Assembly (NCBI GenBank): GCA_014801735.1
Contig: JAAVDO010000006.1
Span: 201,306 to 265,305 of the forward strand
Length of the DNA stretch: 64,000 nucleotides
Reading direction: 5' to 3'
From: Bacteroides sp.
GTDB taxonomy: Bacteria; Bacteroidota; Bacteroidia; Bacteroidales; Muribaculaceae
Made by a program: the position numbers and the translations under genes. The notes below the pieces were generated by a model. It did no database searches. It was not told where the DNA came from and saw only the letters and a program-made list of their open reading frames with translations. Of the stretch, positions 16,629 to 25,011 are shown in pieces (positions within the stretch are counted from its first letter, which is position 1; each line of letters begins with the position of its first letter).

Positions 16629-17214
16629 AACAGAGATGAATACTGTCGAAGCTGAAGAAGAATGGGCGAAAATGCTCAGAGGCGAGCTCTATAATGCCGC
16701 CAATCCTGTTTTTTTCAAGAAGCTGATGGAGGTGAGAAAACAGATCAAACTGTTCAATGACCTGAAGCCGGAGTTCATCGAGGAGCAGCAAGCCATTTTG
16801 CGCGGACTTCTGGGCAGTTGTCCGAAACAATTTCACATAAACCAGCCATTCAGATGTGACTTCGGTTGCAATATCCACATAGACGAGAATTTCTTTGCCA
16901 ATTTCAATCTGACGATCCTCGACGAGGCCAAAGTGACAATAGGCCGAAATGTATTTATCGGGCCCAACGTGAGTATCTACACGGCTTGCCATCCACTTGG
17001 TGCCACACTGCGGGCCACCGGAGCGGAATGGGCAGAACCGGTGACTATAGGCGATGACGTGTGGATAGGAGGAAATGCCGTGATTCTTCCGGGAGTGACA
17101 ATCGGAAGCCGGTGTGTGATCGGCGCAGGCTCGGTGGTCACAAAAGATATACCGCCACAACATGTAGCAGCAGGAAATCCGGCCCGCATCATACGCCATA
17201 TCGACGAGATCTGA
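16615..17214 (+). CDS. Maa/LacA-type sugar O-acetyltransferase
   Basis: 199 residues from ATG 16615; ATGs at 16603 and 16636 are alternatives, and the last (7 bp after the rfbB stop) is also credible. The family head EEEWAKMLRGELYNAANP is followed by left-handed beta-helix hexapeptides: IHIDENFFANFNLTILDEA, VTIGRNVFIGPNVSIYT, then the catalytic His in CHPLGATLR, and VTIGDDVWIGGNAVILPGV. This is the maltose/galactoside acetyltransferase subgroup, acetyl-CoA dependent. Being translated from the tail of rfbB, it may acetylate a glycan residue made from the dTDP-sugar; alternatively it is a generic housekeeping sugar acetyltransferase. Substrate unknown. Confidence 0.85.
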   Translation: MATDKTEMNTVEAEEEWAKMLRGELYNAANPVFFKKLMEVRKQIKLFNDLKPEFIEEQQAILRGLLGSCPKQFHINQPFRCDFGCNIHIDENFFANFNLTILDEAKVTIGRNVFIGPNVSIYTACHPLGATLRATGAEWAEPVTIGDDVWIGGNAVILPGVTIGSRCVIGAGSVVTKDIPPQHVAAGNPARIIRHIDEI

Positions 17215-17265
17215 CCACAACAACGGTTGAACCCGGGGAGTGGTGATTTTCTCAAAAAAATGTGC

Positions 17266-17273
17266 TACCTTTG
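17266..17273 (+). promoter_or_regulatory. -7 box of ftsY operon promoter
   Basis: TACCTTTG, a full match to the -7 consensus, 47 bp before the ftsY ATG. No convincing -33 box was found at 19-21 bp. Confidence 0.5.
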
Positions 17274-17320
17274 TAGCTGAAAAGCATCATTGCCAGAATA
17301 CCTTTTAGAAATCTGACCAC

Positions 17321-18283
17321 ATGGGATTTTTCTCAAAACTGTTCTCCAAAGAGAAGAAGGATACCCTCGACAAGGGCCTTGAGCGCACCAAAGAGGGCGT
17401 GTTTCAGAAAATTACGCGTGCGATAGCCGGACGCGATACGATAGACGACGATTTTCTTGACAATCTTGAGGAAATCTTCGTTACAAGCGACGTGGGCGTT
17501 GACACAACCCTGAAAATTATCGACCGCCTGCAAAAACGCGTAGCCCGCGACAAGTATGTCGGGACATCGGAACTAAACCGGCTTCTGTGTGAAGAGATTA
17601 CCGCGATGCTTGCTGAGAATGACGCAACAACCGCCAGCGACGAGGATTTCAGTATTCCGGCAGGACACAAGCCTCATGTGATCATGGTCGTTGGAGTGAA
17701 TGGCGCAGGCAAGACAACCACCATAGGAAAACTCGCTGCCCAATTCAAACGTGCGGGACACAAGGTGATGCTCGGCGCGGCCGATACATTCAGAGCCGCA
17801 GCTACCGAGCAGCTTGACGTGTGGGGCGAAAGAGCAGGAGTGCCGGTAGTGAAACAGCGTCAGGGCGCCGATCCGGCGGCCGTCGCGTTTGACACACTCC
17901 AGAGCGCCGTTGCAAACGATATTGACGTCGTGATAATCGATACCGCAGGCCGTCTGCACAATCAGAAGGGTCTGATGGACGAACTATCGAAAATCCGCAA
18001 GGTAATGGACCGCGTGGTGCCGGGTGCGCCGCACGAAGTATTGTTGGTGCTTGACGGATCGACAGGTCAGAACGCATTCGAGCAGGCACGTCAGTTTGTA
18101 GCTGCCACTCAGGTGAACGAACTCGCCATTACGAAACTCGACGGTACGGCAAAAGGAGGCGTAGTGATAGGCATAAGCGACCAATTCAAGATTCCGGTGA
18201 AATATATAGGTCTGGGAGAGAAGATTGAGGATCTGCAAGTGTTCCGCAAGGAAGAATTCGTAAAATCACTCTTCGGCTTCTGA
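17321..18283 (+). CDS. ftsY: Signal recognition particle receptor FtsY
   Basis: 320 residues. This GTPase docks SRP-ribosome complexes at the inner membrane. It has a short N-domain (helical bundle, DTIDDDFLDNLEEIFVTSDVG region) and a full G-domain: G1 GVNGAGKTTTIGKLA at about 125-139, ADTFRAAATEQL, DTAGRLHN (G3), TKLDGTAKGG (G4) and the closing GLGEKIEDLQVF. The acidic A-domain of E. coli FtsY is missing, as is normal in Bacteroidota; a basic N-terminal stretch (FFSKLFSKEKK) probably meets the lipid surface. rimO starts 4 bp downstream. Confidence 0.97.
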   Translation: MGFFSKLFSKEKKDTLDKGLERTKEGVFQKITRAIAGRDTIDDDFLDNLEEIFVTSDVGVDTTLKIIDRLQKRVARDKYVGTSELNRLLCEEITAMLAENDATTASDEDFSIPAGHKPHVIMVVGVNGAGKTTTIGKLAAQFKRAGHKVMLGAADTFRAAATEQLDVWGERAGVPVVKQRQGADPAAVAFDTLQSAVANDIDVVIIDTAGRLHNQKGLMDELSKIRKVMDRVVPGAPHEVLLVLDGSTGQNAFEQARQFVAATQVNELAITKLDGTAKGGVVIGISDQFKIPVKYIGLGEKIEDLQVFRKEEFVKSLFGF

Positions 18284-18287
18284 TCTG

Positions 18288-19598
18288 ATGTCAAAGACCA
18301 CCACTGTAAATGTCGTGACCCTCGGGTGTTCGAAGAATCTTGTAGATTCGGAACGCCTGCTAAAAATGCTCTCGGACGCCGGCTGCACCACCCTTGTGGA
18401 AGCTGATCCGACCACACTGCCGAAAAACTCGGTTGTGATAGTGAATACCTGTGGCTTCATAGCCGATGCCAAAGAAGAGTCGATAAACACCCTGCTGGAA
18501 TGGGGTGAGCTGCGCAAGAAAGGAAAAATCGGCACTCTCATAGCCATGGGATGCCTGTCGGAAAGATATTCAGCCGATCTGCCGGAACTGGTGCCGGAGG
18601 TCGACAAATGGTTCGGCAAGACTGACTGGAGCGGAATTGTGGAGTATCTTGTAAAGCGACGCCCGGCAACGGCTCCCTACGACCGCATGATAACAACTCC
18701 ACGCCACCACGCATATCTGAAAATAGCGGAAGGGTGCAACCGATTCTGTGCTTTCTGCGCTATTCCGCTGATAACAGGACGCTTCCGCTCGCGACCAATC
18801 GAAGAGATCATAGACGAAGCACGTCTGTTGACAGAGCGGGGAGTGACAGAACTCAACGTAATAGCACAGGATCTTTCAGACTACGGCAGGGACCTTTACG
18901 GAGAAAGCCGTCTGGCTGAACTGATAGACCGACTTGCGGATGTAGAGGGCATACGCTGGATAAGGCTTCATTATGCATATCCCGCAGGATTTCCCGACGA
19001 TCTGCTCGATGTGATGGCAAGAAGAAGCAACGTGTGCAGGTATCTTGACATAGCGCTGCAGCATATTTCGGATCCGGTGCTCACCAACATGCGCCGTCAC
19101 ATCACGGGAGAGCAGACAAGAAATCTCCTGGCAAGAATACGCGAGAAGGTGCCGGGAATACATATCAGGACAACGCTGATGGTTGGATTCCCGGGCGAGG
19201 GCGAGAAAGAATTTGAAGAGCTTCTCGACTTCGTGAAGGAGCAACGGTTTGAACGTATGGGTGCTTTCGCATACTGTGAAGAGGATGACACCTATGCGGC
19301 AAAGCATTTTAAAGATGAGACAGCCGACGAGGTGAAACAGAGCCGCCTTGACAGGCTGATGGCCCTTCAAGAAGAAATATCGCTTGAAATACAGCAGAGC
19401 AAAGTCGGAAACGTTATAGAAGTGGTAGTAGACCGCGAGGAGCCCGATTATTATGTATGCCGGTCGGAATTCGACTCACCGGAAGTTGATCCGGAGGTAC
19501 TGGTAAGCAAAACCAAAAAGCTGAAGCGTGGAGAAGTAGTGAACGTAAAAGTGACATCTGCACTGCCATTTGAGCTTATGGCCGAACCGGTCGATTGA
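18288..19598 (+). CDS. rimO: Ribosomal protein S12 methylthiotransferase RimO
   Basis: 436 residues. Radical-SAM enzyme that methylthiolates Asp of ribosomal protein S12. N-terminal UPF0004 domain with its own cysteines (VVTLGCSKNLVDSE, VNTCGF, AMGCLSERY), radical SAM domain with C150-x3-C154-x2-C157 (CNRFCAFC), and a C-terminal TRAM domain (IEVVVDREEPDYYVCR). The SxNxVDSE signature separates RimO from MiaB. It follows ftsY by 4 bp and precedes menF by 13 bp, so the three are probably one transcript. Confidence 0.97.
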   Translation: MSKTTTVNVVTLGCSKNLVDSERLLKMLSDAGCTTLVEADPTTLPKNSVVIVNTCGFIADAKEESINTLLEWGELRKKGKIGTLIAMGCLSERYSADLPELVPEVDKWFGKTDWSGIVEYLVKRRPATAPYDRMITTPRHHAYLKIAEGCNRFCAFCAIPLITGRFRSRPIEEIIDEARLLTERGVTELNVIAQDLSDYGRDLYGESRLAELIDRLADVEGIRWIRLHYAYPAGFPDDLLDVMARRSNVCRYLDIALQHISDPVLTNMRRHITGEQTRNLLARIREKVPGIHIRTTLMVGFPGEGEKEFEELLDFVKEQRFERMGAFAYCEEDDTYAAKHFKDETADEVKQSRLDRLMALQEEISLEIQQSKVGNVIEVVVDREEPDYYVCRSEFDSPEVDPEVLVSKTKKLKRGEVVNVKVTSALPFELMAEPVD

Positions 19599-19611
19599 TA
19601 ATGAACAAGAA

Positions 19612-20793
19612 ATGAGTCAACTCATCCCTGAAAATATCAGAAAGGCAGCCGAACGGGCGATAAGCCTGAATCTGCCTTTCGTGCTATATGCACTGCCCGG
19701 AGAGAGCGAAGTGCGCTTCATGGCATCCAGGCCTCATGACGGCGAGAACCGTCTGGATATTACGGATCGGGAGCTGAAAGCATTCGTGATAACCATGTTT
19801 GCCGCACCTGCATCTTCGGCTGTCGGAATTAAAGCGGAAATGACGGCTGAAGATGTTTTGGCGCTTCCTGATGATATGCCGAGCTTTGACGGCCCACAAA
19901 GACTTGTAAGACCGTTGAGTACAGAGTATGCTCATTATCTCGCAAACTTTCATGAAGCACAGAAGGGGCTGAGATACAGTACCAAAAAGGTGGTATTGTC
20001 CAGACGCCTGGCATTTATGGTGAGCGGTAACGCCACTCAATTGGCCGAGGAGTATTTCACGGAACTACCCGATACATTCAGAGCTCTCTATTTCACTCAG
20101 GAGACAGGATTGTGGATCACCGCAACTCCGGAACAACTTCTGAACTATGACGCAACAACCTCGACATTCCGCACTATGGCTCTTGCGGGAACACAGAGCA
20201 TGGGAAATAAGTGCGTAGAGGGCGGAGAAGAATGGGATGAAAAAAACACCCTGGAACATGATCTGGTTGTGGAACATATAAAGCAGGTGTTCTACGGAGC
20301 GGGACTCGCTACGGAAGTTTCAGAGCCGACGGTGTTGAAATTCGGAGAAGTAGGCCATCTGTGTCACCGGATTAAGGGGTTCGGACAAACTGATGTCAGC
20401 TCCCTGCTTGACCGTCTGAACCCAACCCCGGCCGTAGCAGGATACCCTGTGAACAAGACACTCGAAATTATAGAACGATATGAACCGCATCCGCGGTTGT
20501 GCTATGGCGGTTGGCTCGGGCTGAAAAACGGACAAGATCTGGATCTATACGTGAATCTGCGTAGCGCGATGCTTGAGCCCGGCGAGAAGACACTGAACAT
20601 AAACATTATATGCGGAGGCGGAATTCTGCGGGCATCCAAACCTGAAGCGGAATGGAAAGAGGCCGGCATGAAGGCGGGACCGCTATGGAACGTGATCAAG
20701 GAGATGCAACCCACTGATATCTATGGAGCTCCGGTTCCACACTCATACCATCCCGCTGATATACTGGAAGAGTGGATGAAATTCCGGGAATGA
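19612..20793 (+). CDS. menF: Chorismate-binding protein, probable isochorismate synthase
   Basis: 393 residues from ATG 19612; a reading from 19570 would start inside rimO. The C-terminal chorismate-binding fold is clear: KVVLSRRL, TPEQLLNYD, MALAGTQ, EHDLVVEHI, then TPAVAGYPVNKTLEII, YGGWLGL and the final NINIICGGGILRASKPEAEW. The motif set is that of MenF/EntC-type isochorismate synthases (chorismate to isochorismate, first step to menaquinone) rather than anthranilate synthase. The N-terminal third is shortened and divergent. The usual partner menD is not here: the next gene, nrdG, is convergent with 11 bp between stops. Confidence 0.82.
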   Translation: MSQLIPENIRKAAERAISLNLPFVLYALPGESEVRFMASRPHDGENRLDITDRELKAFVITMFAAPASSAVGIKAEMTAEDVLALPDDMPSFDGPQRLVRPLSTEYAHYLANFHEAQKGLRYSTKKVVLSRRLAFMVSGNATQLAEEYFTELPDTFRALYFTQETGLWITATPEQLLNYDATTSTFRTMALAGTQSMGNKCVEGGEEWDEKNTLEHDLVVEHIKQVFYGAGLATEVSEPTVLKFGEVGHLCHRIKGFGQTDVSSLLDRLNPTPAVAGYPVNKTLEIIERYEPHPRLCYGGWLGLKNGQDLDLYVNLRSAMLEPGEKTLNINIICGGGILRASKPEAEWKEAGMKAGPLWNVIKEMQPTDIYGAPVPHSYHPADILEEWMKFRE

Positions 20794-20804
20794 CTGGAAG
20801 ATGG

Positions 20805-21290
20805 TCAGAATGTGCTGTGCCAGATGATGACTTCTCCGGACCTACGTGAAGCCTGGACATCAACAAGGCGCTGATTGGAGGAACCTTTGAACTGAAGACC
20901 CGTATCTCGCCGAGAGGCAACATAGGGACCATCAACAAGGACATCGATATGATCAAGCAGACGACTCATAATCGGGTCGGTCTCGGCGTACTCATAAAGA
21001 TAGCCTGTATAGACCCACACAGAGTAACCTTTTTTCTTAAGGCCGGAAGCTACCGTAATTATATCTCCAGCCTGCAGCATAGGATCACCACCGCTGAAAG
21101 TCACATCCAATCCGATTTCAAACAGGCGCTCAAGGAGTTGCTCCGCGTCCATCTCCACTCCCCCTTCATGATCCCAAGACTGAGGGTTATGGCAACCGGG
21201 GCAATGATGATCGCAACCTGCAAGATAGACCGAGGTGCGGAACCCCGGTCCATCGACAGTTGTCGCCTCAACAATATCGAGAACGCGCAT
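20805..21290 (-). CDS. nrdG: Anaerobic ribonucleoside-triphosphate reductase activating protein
   Basis: 161 residues from ATG 21290. Radical-SAM activase that makes the glycyl radical on NrdD. The cluster cysteines are C26, C30 and C33 (GCDHHCPGC), followed by TFSGGDPML and VWVYTGYLYEY. A longer frame open to 21452 lies inside nrdD and is rejected; ATG 21290 is 7 bp after the nrdD stop. Encoded as the second gene of nrdD-nrdG, as expected for a strict or facultative anaerobe. Confidence 0.96.
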   Translation of the reverse strand: MRVLDIVEATTVDGPGFRTSVYLAGCDHHCPGCHNPQSWDHEGGVEMDAEQLLERLFEIGLDVTFSGGDPMLQAGDIITVASGLKKKGYSVWVYTGYLYEYAETDPIMSRLLDHIDVLVDGPYVASRRDTGLQFKGSSNQRLVDVQASRRSGEVIIWHSTF

Positions 21291-21297
21291 GACCGAT

Positions 21298-23505
21298 TTA
21301 TTTGTGGACAACACGGTCGTTGAGCTCTGCGAGCTTGGCACTGTTCCAGCGGTCGGTTGTACCGACAAGGTAGCCCGTGATTCTCTGCAGACGGTCGATG
21401 TGGGTGCTTCCGCACTCGGGACAAACCGTGAGGTTCTCGACGGCATCCTCATGTCCGCAATTCATACAACGGTTTCTATTGTGGTTGACAGAGCAGTAGC
21501 CGATATTGTGCTTATCCATCAGATCGACTATCTGAGAGATAGCCTCGGGATTGTGAGTTGCGTCACCATCGATCTCCACGTAGAAGATATGGCCTCCACC
21601 GGTCAAAGCGTGATAAGGAGCCTCGATACGTGCTTTATGTGCGGGGCTGCAATGATAGTAGACCGGAACATGGTTGGAGTTGGTATAATAGTTCTTATCG
21701 GTTATACCGGGAATGACACCAAACGACTTGCGGTCGGCAGCCGTAAACTTACCAGAAAGGCCCTCGGCCGGAGTGGCCAGAACAGAGAAGTTGTGGCCAT
21801 AACGCTCGGAGAACTCATTAACACGGCTGCGCATGTGACTCACAATTCTGAGTCCCAAGGCCTGCGAGTCCTCACTCTCGCCATGATGCTTACCTGTCAG
21901 GGCAACAAGACACTCGGCAAGACCTATGAAACCGATGCCGAGAGTACCCTGATTGATGACTGACTCGATGGTATCGGTCGGTTTCAGATTCTCGCAACCA
22001 TTCCAGAGGCGCGACATCAACAACGGGAACTGCTTGACAAGAGCAGTCTTCTGGAAGTTGAATCTGTCGCAAAGCTGACGGGCCGTGATTTCAAGTATTT
22101 CATCGAGCTTGCGGAAGAATCGTGCGATACGCTCCTCACGGTCGATGATAGCCATACATTCGATAGCGATACGGACAACATTGATGGTAGAGAAGCTCAG
22201 ATTACCTCGACCCACAGAGGTTTTCTCGCCATAGCGATTCTCGAACACACGGGTGCGACATCCCATAGTCGCCACTTCGTAGAGATAGCGCTTGGGGTCG
22301 TCGGCTCTCCACTTCTCATGATAATTGAAAGTGGCATCAAGATTCACAAAGTTGGGGAAGAAGCGACGCGCAGTTACCTTACATGCAAGCTTATAGAGAT
22401 CGTAATTACGATCTTCTGGAAGATAGCTAACTCCCCTCTTCTTTTTCCAGATCTGGATTGGGAATATGGCGGTAGCACCATTACCAACTCCCTCGTAGGT
22501 ACTACGGAGGAGTTCGCGGATGATGCAACGACCTTCGGCAGAAGTGTCGGTACCGTAGTTTATAGAGCTGAACACCACCTGATTGCCTCCACGCGAGTGG
22601 ATTGTATTCATATTGTGAATGAATGCTTCCATAGACTGATGGACGCGGTCGACAGTCTGATTAACAGCATGCTGCAAAAGACGCTCATCACCTTCCAAAC
22701 CCTTGAGAGGACGCTTGATGTAGTCGTCGAGCGCGATATCGTAAAGATGAGTAAGCTGACGATCTTCAATCTCTTCGAGTTTCTTTAACTCCTCGATAAG
22801 CGAGGCACGGACAAAAGGAGCGAGATAGAAATCGAAAGCAGGGATCGCTTGTCCGCCATGCATTTCGTTCTGGGCCGTCTCGAGAGAGATGCAACTGATT
22901 ATACTTGCTGTCTCGATACGCTTGGCGGGACGGCTCTCACCATGACCGGCGCAGAAACCATGCTCAAGAATACGATCGAGGGGGTGCTGGACACAAGTCA
23001 GGCTCTTTGTGGGATAATAATCCTTGTCGTGTATATGGAGATAACCATGACGCACTGCCTCTCTTGCCTCAGCCGACAGAAGATAGTCGTCAACAAAAGG
23101 CTTAGTGGTCTCACTAGCAAATTTCATCATCATACCCGCCGGAGAATCGGTGTTCATGTTGGCATTCTCGCGGGTGATGTCATTGCTCTTAGCCTCGATG
23201 ATCTCAAGGAAAATATCGCGGGTCTTGGCACGACGGGCAATGCTACGCTGATCGCGGTATGCTATATAGCGCTTGGCCACTTCCTTGCGTGGCGATTGCA
23301 TCAGTTCGAGCTCAACCAAATCCTGAATCTCTTCCACAGTCATCTGATCGCGCCCTCTCATACCAATATGATCAGCTATACGCTGAAGCAGCGATTCATC
23401 CTCGCCAAGATCGGTAGTAAGCATGGCCTTACGGACAGCAGCCTTGATTTTTTCTTCATTATAGCCTACGATTCGGCCGTCGCGTTTGACTACGGTCTGT
23501 ATCAT
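21298..23505 (-). CDS. nrdD: Anaerobic ribonucleoside-triphosphate reductase (class III)
   Basis: 735 residues. It reduces NTPs to dNTPs without oxygen. N-terminal ATP-cone (QTVVKRDGRIVGYNEEKI, allosteric), glycyl-radical barrel, two zinc-binding CxxC pairs near the C-terminus (CMNCG and CPECG), and the radical loop RITGYLVG with the glycine at about residue 711. The Gly loop is intact, so the enzyme should be activatable by NrdG directly downstream. A good promoter lies 67-98 bp upstream. Confidence 0.97.
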   Translation of the reverse strand: MIQTVVKRDGRIVGYNEEKIKAAVRKAMLTTDLGEDESLLQRIADHIGMRGRDQMTVEEIQDLVELELMQSPRKEVAKRYIAYRDQRSIARRAKTRDIFLEIIEAKSNDITRENANMNTDSPAGMMMKFASETTKPFVDDYLLSAEAREAVRHGYLHIHDKDYYPTKSLTCVQHPLDRILEHGFCAGHGESRPAKRIETASIISCISLETAQNEMHGGQAIPAFDFYLAPFVRASLIEELKKLEEIEDRQLTHLYDIALDDYIKRPLKGLEGDERLLQHAVNQTVDRVHQSMEAFIHNMNTIHSRGGNQVVFSSINYGTDTSAEGRCIIRELLRSTYEGVGNGATAIFPIQIWKKKRGVSYLPEDRNYDLYKLACKVTARRFFPNFVNLDATFNYHEKWRADDPKRYLYEVATMGCRTRVFENRYGEKTSVGRGNLSFSTINVVRIAIECMAIIDREERIARFFRKLDEILEITARQLCDRFNFQKTALVKQFPLLMSRLWNGCENLKPTDTIESVINQGTLGIGFIGLAECLVALTGKHHGESEDSQALGLRIVSHMRSRVNEFSERYGHNFSVLATPAEGLSGKFTAADRKSFGVIPGITDKNYYTNSNHVPVYYHCSPAHKARIEAPYHALTGGGHIFYVEIDGDATHNPEAISQIVDLMDKHNIGYCSVNHNRNRCMNCGHEDAVENLTVCPECGSTHIDRLQRITGYLVGTTDRWNSAKLAELNDRVVHK

Positions 23506-23571
23506 ATTAGATTGGTATTGATTCTGAATTTAGTTGAATAATCTGAAATCGTAAATAAGGAATTTACAACG

Positions 23572-23603
23572 CAAAGCTACAACAATTCCTGCATCCTGAC
23601 AAA
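23572..23603 (-). promoter_or_regulatory. Promoter of nrdD-nrdG
   Basis: Minus strand: -33 TTTG at 23603-23600, 20 bp spacer, -7 TAGCTTTG at 23579-23572, both full matches. The predicted leader is about 60 nt. The rest of the 236 bp gap to the upstream gene is AT-rich with no gene. Confidence 0.7.
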
Positions 23604-23741
23604 TTTTTAACATCGCAACAATTCCACAAATTTCCGTTTTTGACAACTTTTCGCTACCGCATCATCAGACAAATCATTAATAACCAACGCAATAATATTT
23701 ACAAACGGGAAACTTTAAGAAGAACAACGGACAAACTTTTA

Positions 23742-24872
23742 TTAAAAACGGACACCAAAGCTGGCTGTCAGGATCTGAGTGCTATTGAAGAACGTGTAGC
23801 TTTTACCGAAGTTGAGATACCCGTTGAAACGACCGGATAGGGTTGCAAACATCGCTTCGCGGTTATAGACAATAGCACCGAGGCCCTCGATATTAGTAGA
23901 AACAAGGTCGCGGATAGAACTACTCGACTCGCTCGTATGCTTATAACCAATGCTGGGAAGCACAGTGATATTGATGAGAAGAGTTTTAGGCTTCAGAACC
24001 CAATTGTGGGCGTAACCCCAAAGGACATTATAGTCGGTATGGCTGAACCGATATTCATGGTCTAGCGACGGAATGGCATCTAACATTGCCAAAGGCAATT
24101 TTTCGAAATTCATATCGATATGCTGACGGAGATAGTTGAATCCTATCACCCACGATCCGGCACTCTTAAGCTGATATTTGGAGTAGCAATAGGCAGCTGC
24201 CTGAGAATAATGGTCGTGATTGAAGAAGTAGTAGATATCGAAATTTCTGTTGTCGACATGAATATCGTTAAATTCATAATTCAGACGCTTACCGCCTTTA
24301 AAATCACCGAATTTACGTATAATAGCTCCCCCGTCTGCCATCTGGCTGGTGAAACTTGCTGAGAACAAAGAACTTGTAAAGCTAAAATCAAGACGATGGC
24401 GCACACTATTGTCACCAAGCAACTGATTGACATTGAAAGTATAGCCAACACTCAATGCCATAAAGCATAAGTTGAAACCCAAGTCGTCGTAGAGCTTGGA
24501 TGAAATATGAAGCAACGAATTGTCTTTGAAATGCATAACATAGGTACGCATCCACATATCATTCTTCATATAAGCTTTCCAGTTTTTCCCAGTACCGACA
24601 ACATAGTCATCGTCGTAGGAATTGAAAGTGCGGTCGCCCCAATTATAAACTTTTACGAGCCATCCGGCAAAACCAGGGTAACGGATAGAGGGATCGTTGA
24701 TGTGGAAACCAGTGCTTACAAGCTGACGCACCCAGTTACGACCGGATGGAACAGCAACGGAGTCGGCAAGCATCGAAGAGCTGTCGGCAGGTTCGGATGC
24801 ATGAGCACAAGCAACCTGAGACATCAGCATCAGGAAGCCAATAGAAAGCAGTTTTTTGATCAGGTTTCGCAC
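23742..24872 (-). CDS. DUF4421 family outer-membrane protein
   Basis: 376 residues with a signal peptide (FLMLMSQVACAHA, cleavage near residue 24). The body is rich in aromatic residues and alternating strands, with the DUF4421 hallmarks FHINDPSIRYPGF, NWGDRTFNSYDDDYVVGTG and the final strand TQILTASFGVRF ending in Phe, typical of outer-membrane barrels. Bacteroidales genomes carry this family widely; no function is established. It stands alone on the minus strand with its own consensus promoter 30 nt of leader away. Confidence 0.82.
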   Translation of the reverse strand: MRNLIKKLLSIGFLMLMSQVACAHASEPADSSSMLADSVAVPSGRNWVRQLVSTGFHINDPSIRYPGFAGWLVKVYNWGDRTFNSYDDDYVVGTGKNWKAYMKNDMWMRTYVMHFKDNSLLHISSKLYDDLGFNLCFMALSVGYTFNVNQLLGDNSVRHRLDFSFTSSLFSASFTSQMADGGAIIRKFGDFKGGKRLNYEFNDIHVDNRNFDIYYFFNHDHYSQAAAYCYSKYQLKSAGSWVIGFNYLRQHIDMNFEKLPLAMLDAIPSLDHEYRFSHTDYNVLWGYAHNWVLKPKTLLINITVLPSIGYKHTSESSSSIRDLVSTNIEGLGAIVYNREAMFATLSGRFNGYLNFGKSYTFFNSTQILTASFGVRF

Positions 24873-24906
24873 GTTTTATCGGAATTGCGAGCGAGAGAAA
24901 ACAGGA

Positions 24907-24938
24907 CAAAGTTACACAAATTTGAGAAGGTCACCAAA
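24907..24938 (-). promoter_or_regulatory. Promoter of DUF4421 gene
   Basis: Minus strand: -33 TTTG at 24938-24935, 20 bp spacer, -7 TAACTTTG at 24914-24907, both full matches. Predicted leader about 30 nt. Confidence 0.7.
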
Positions 24939-24951
24939 TATTGGCAGACAG

Positions 24952-24972
24952 AAAACCGCTGCATCAGCGGTT
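24952..24972 (-). terminator. Probable terminator of the choloylglycine-hydrolase-family gene
   Basis: An 8 bp perfect stem AACCGCTG / CAGCGGTT (24954-24961 and 24965-24972) with a 3 nt loop; on the minus strand it is followed by TTTTC. It lies 40 bp past the stop of the hydrolase gene and just ahead of the DUF4421 promoter. Confidence 0.55.
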
Positions 24973-25011
24973 GCCCGGTGATACAGCGGTATATCAGATA
25001 ACCTGAGCGTC

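Noticed and set aside
21291..21452. N-terminal extension of nrdG
   Set aside because: The added 54 residues lie within nrdD coding sequence, are Ser/Thr-rich and do not belong to the activase family; ATG 21290 gives the usual start.
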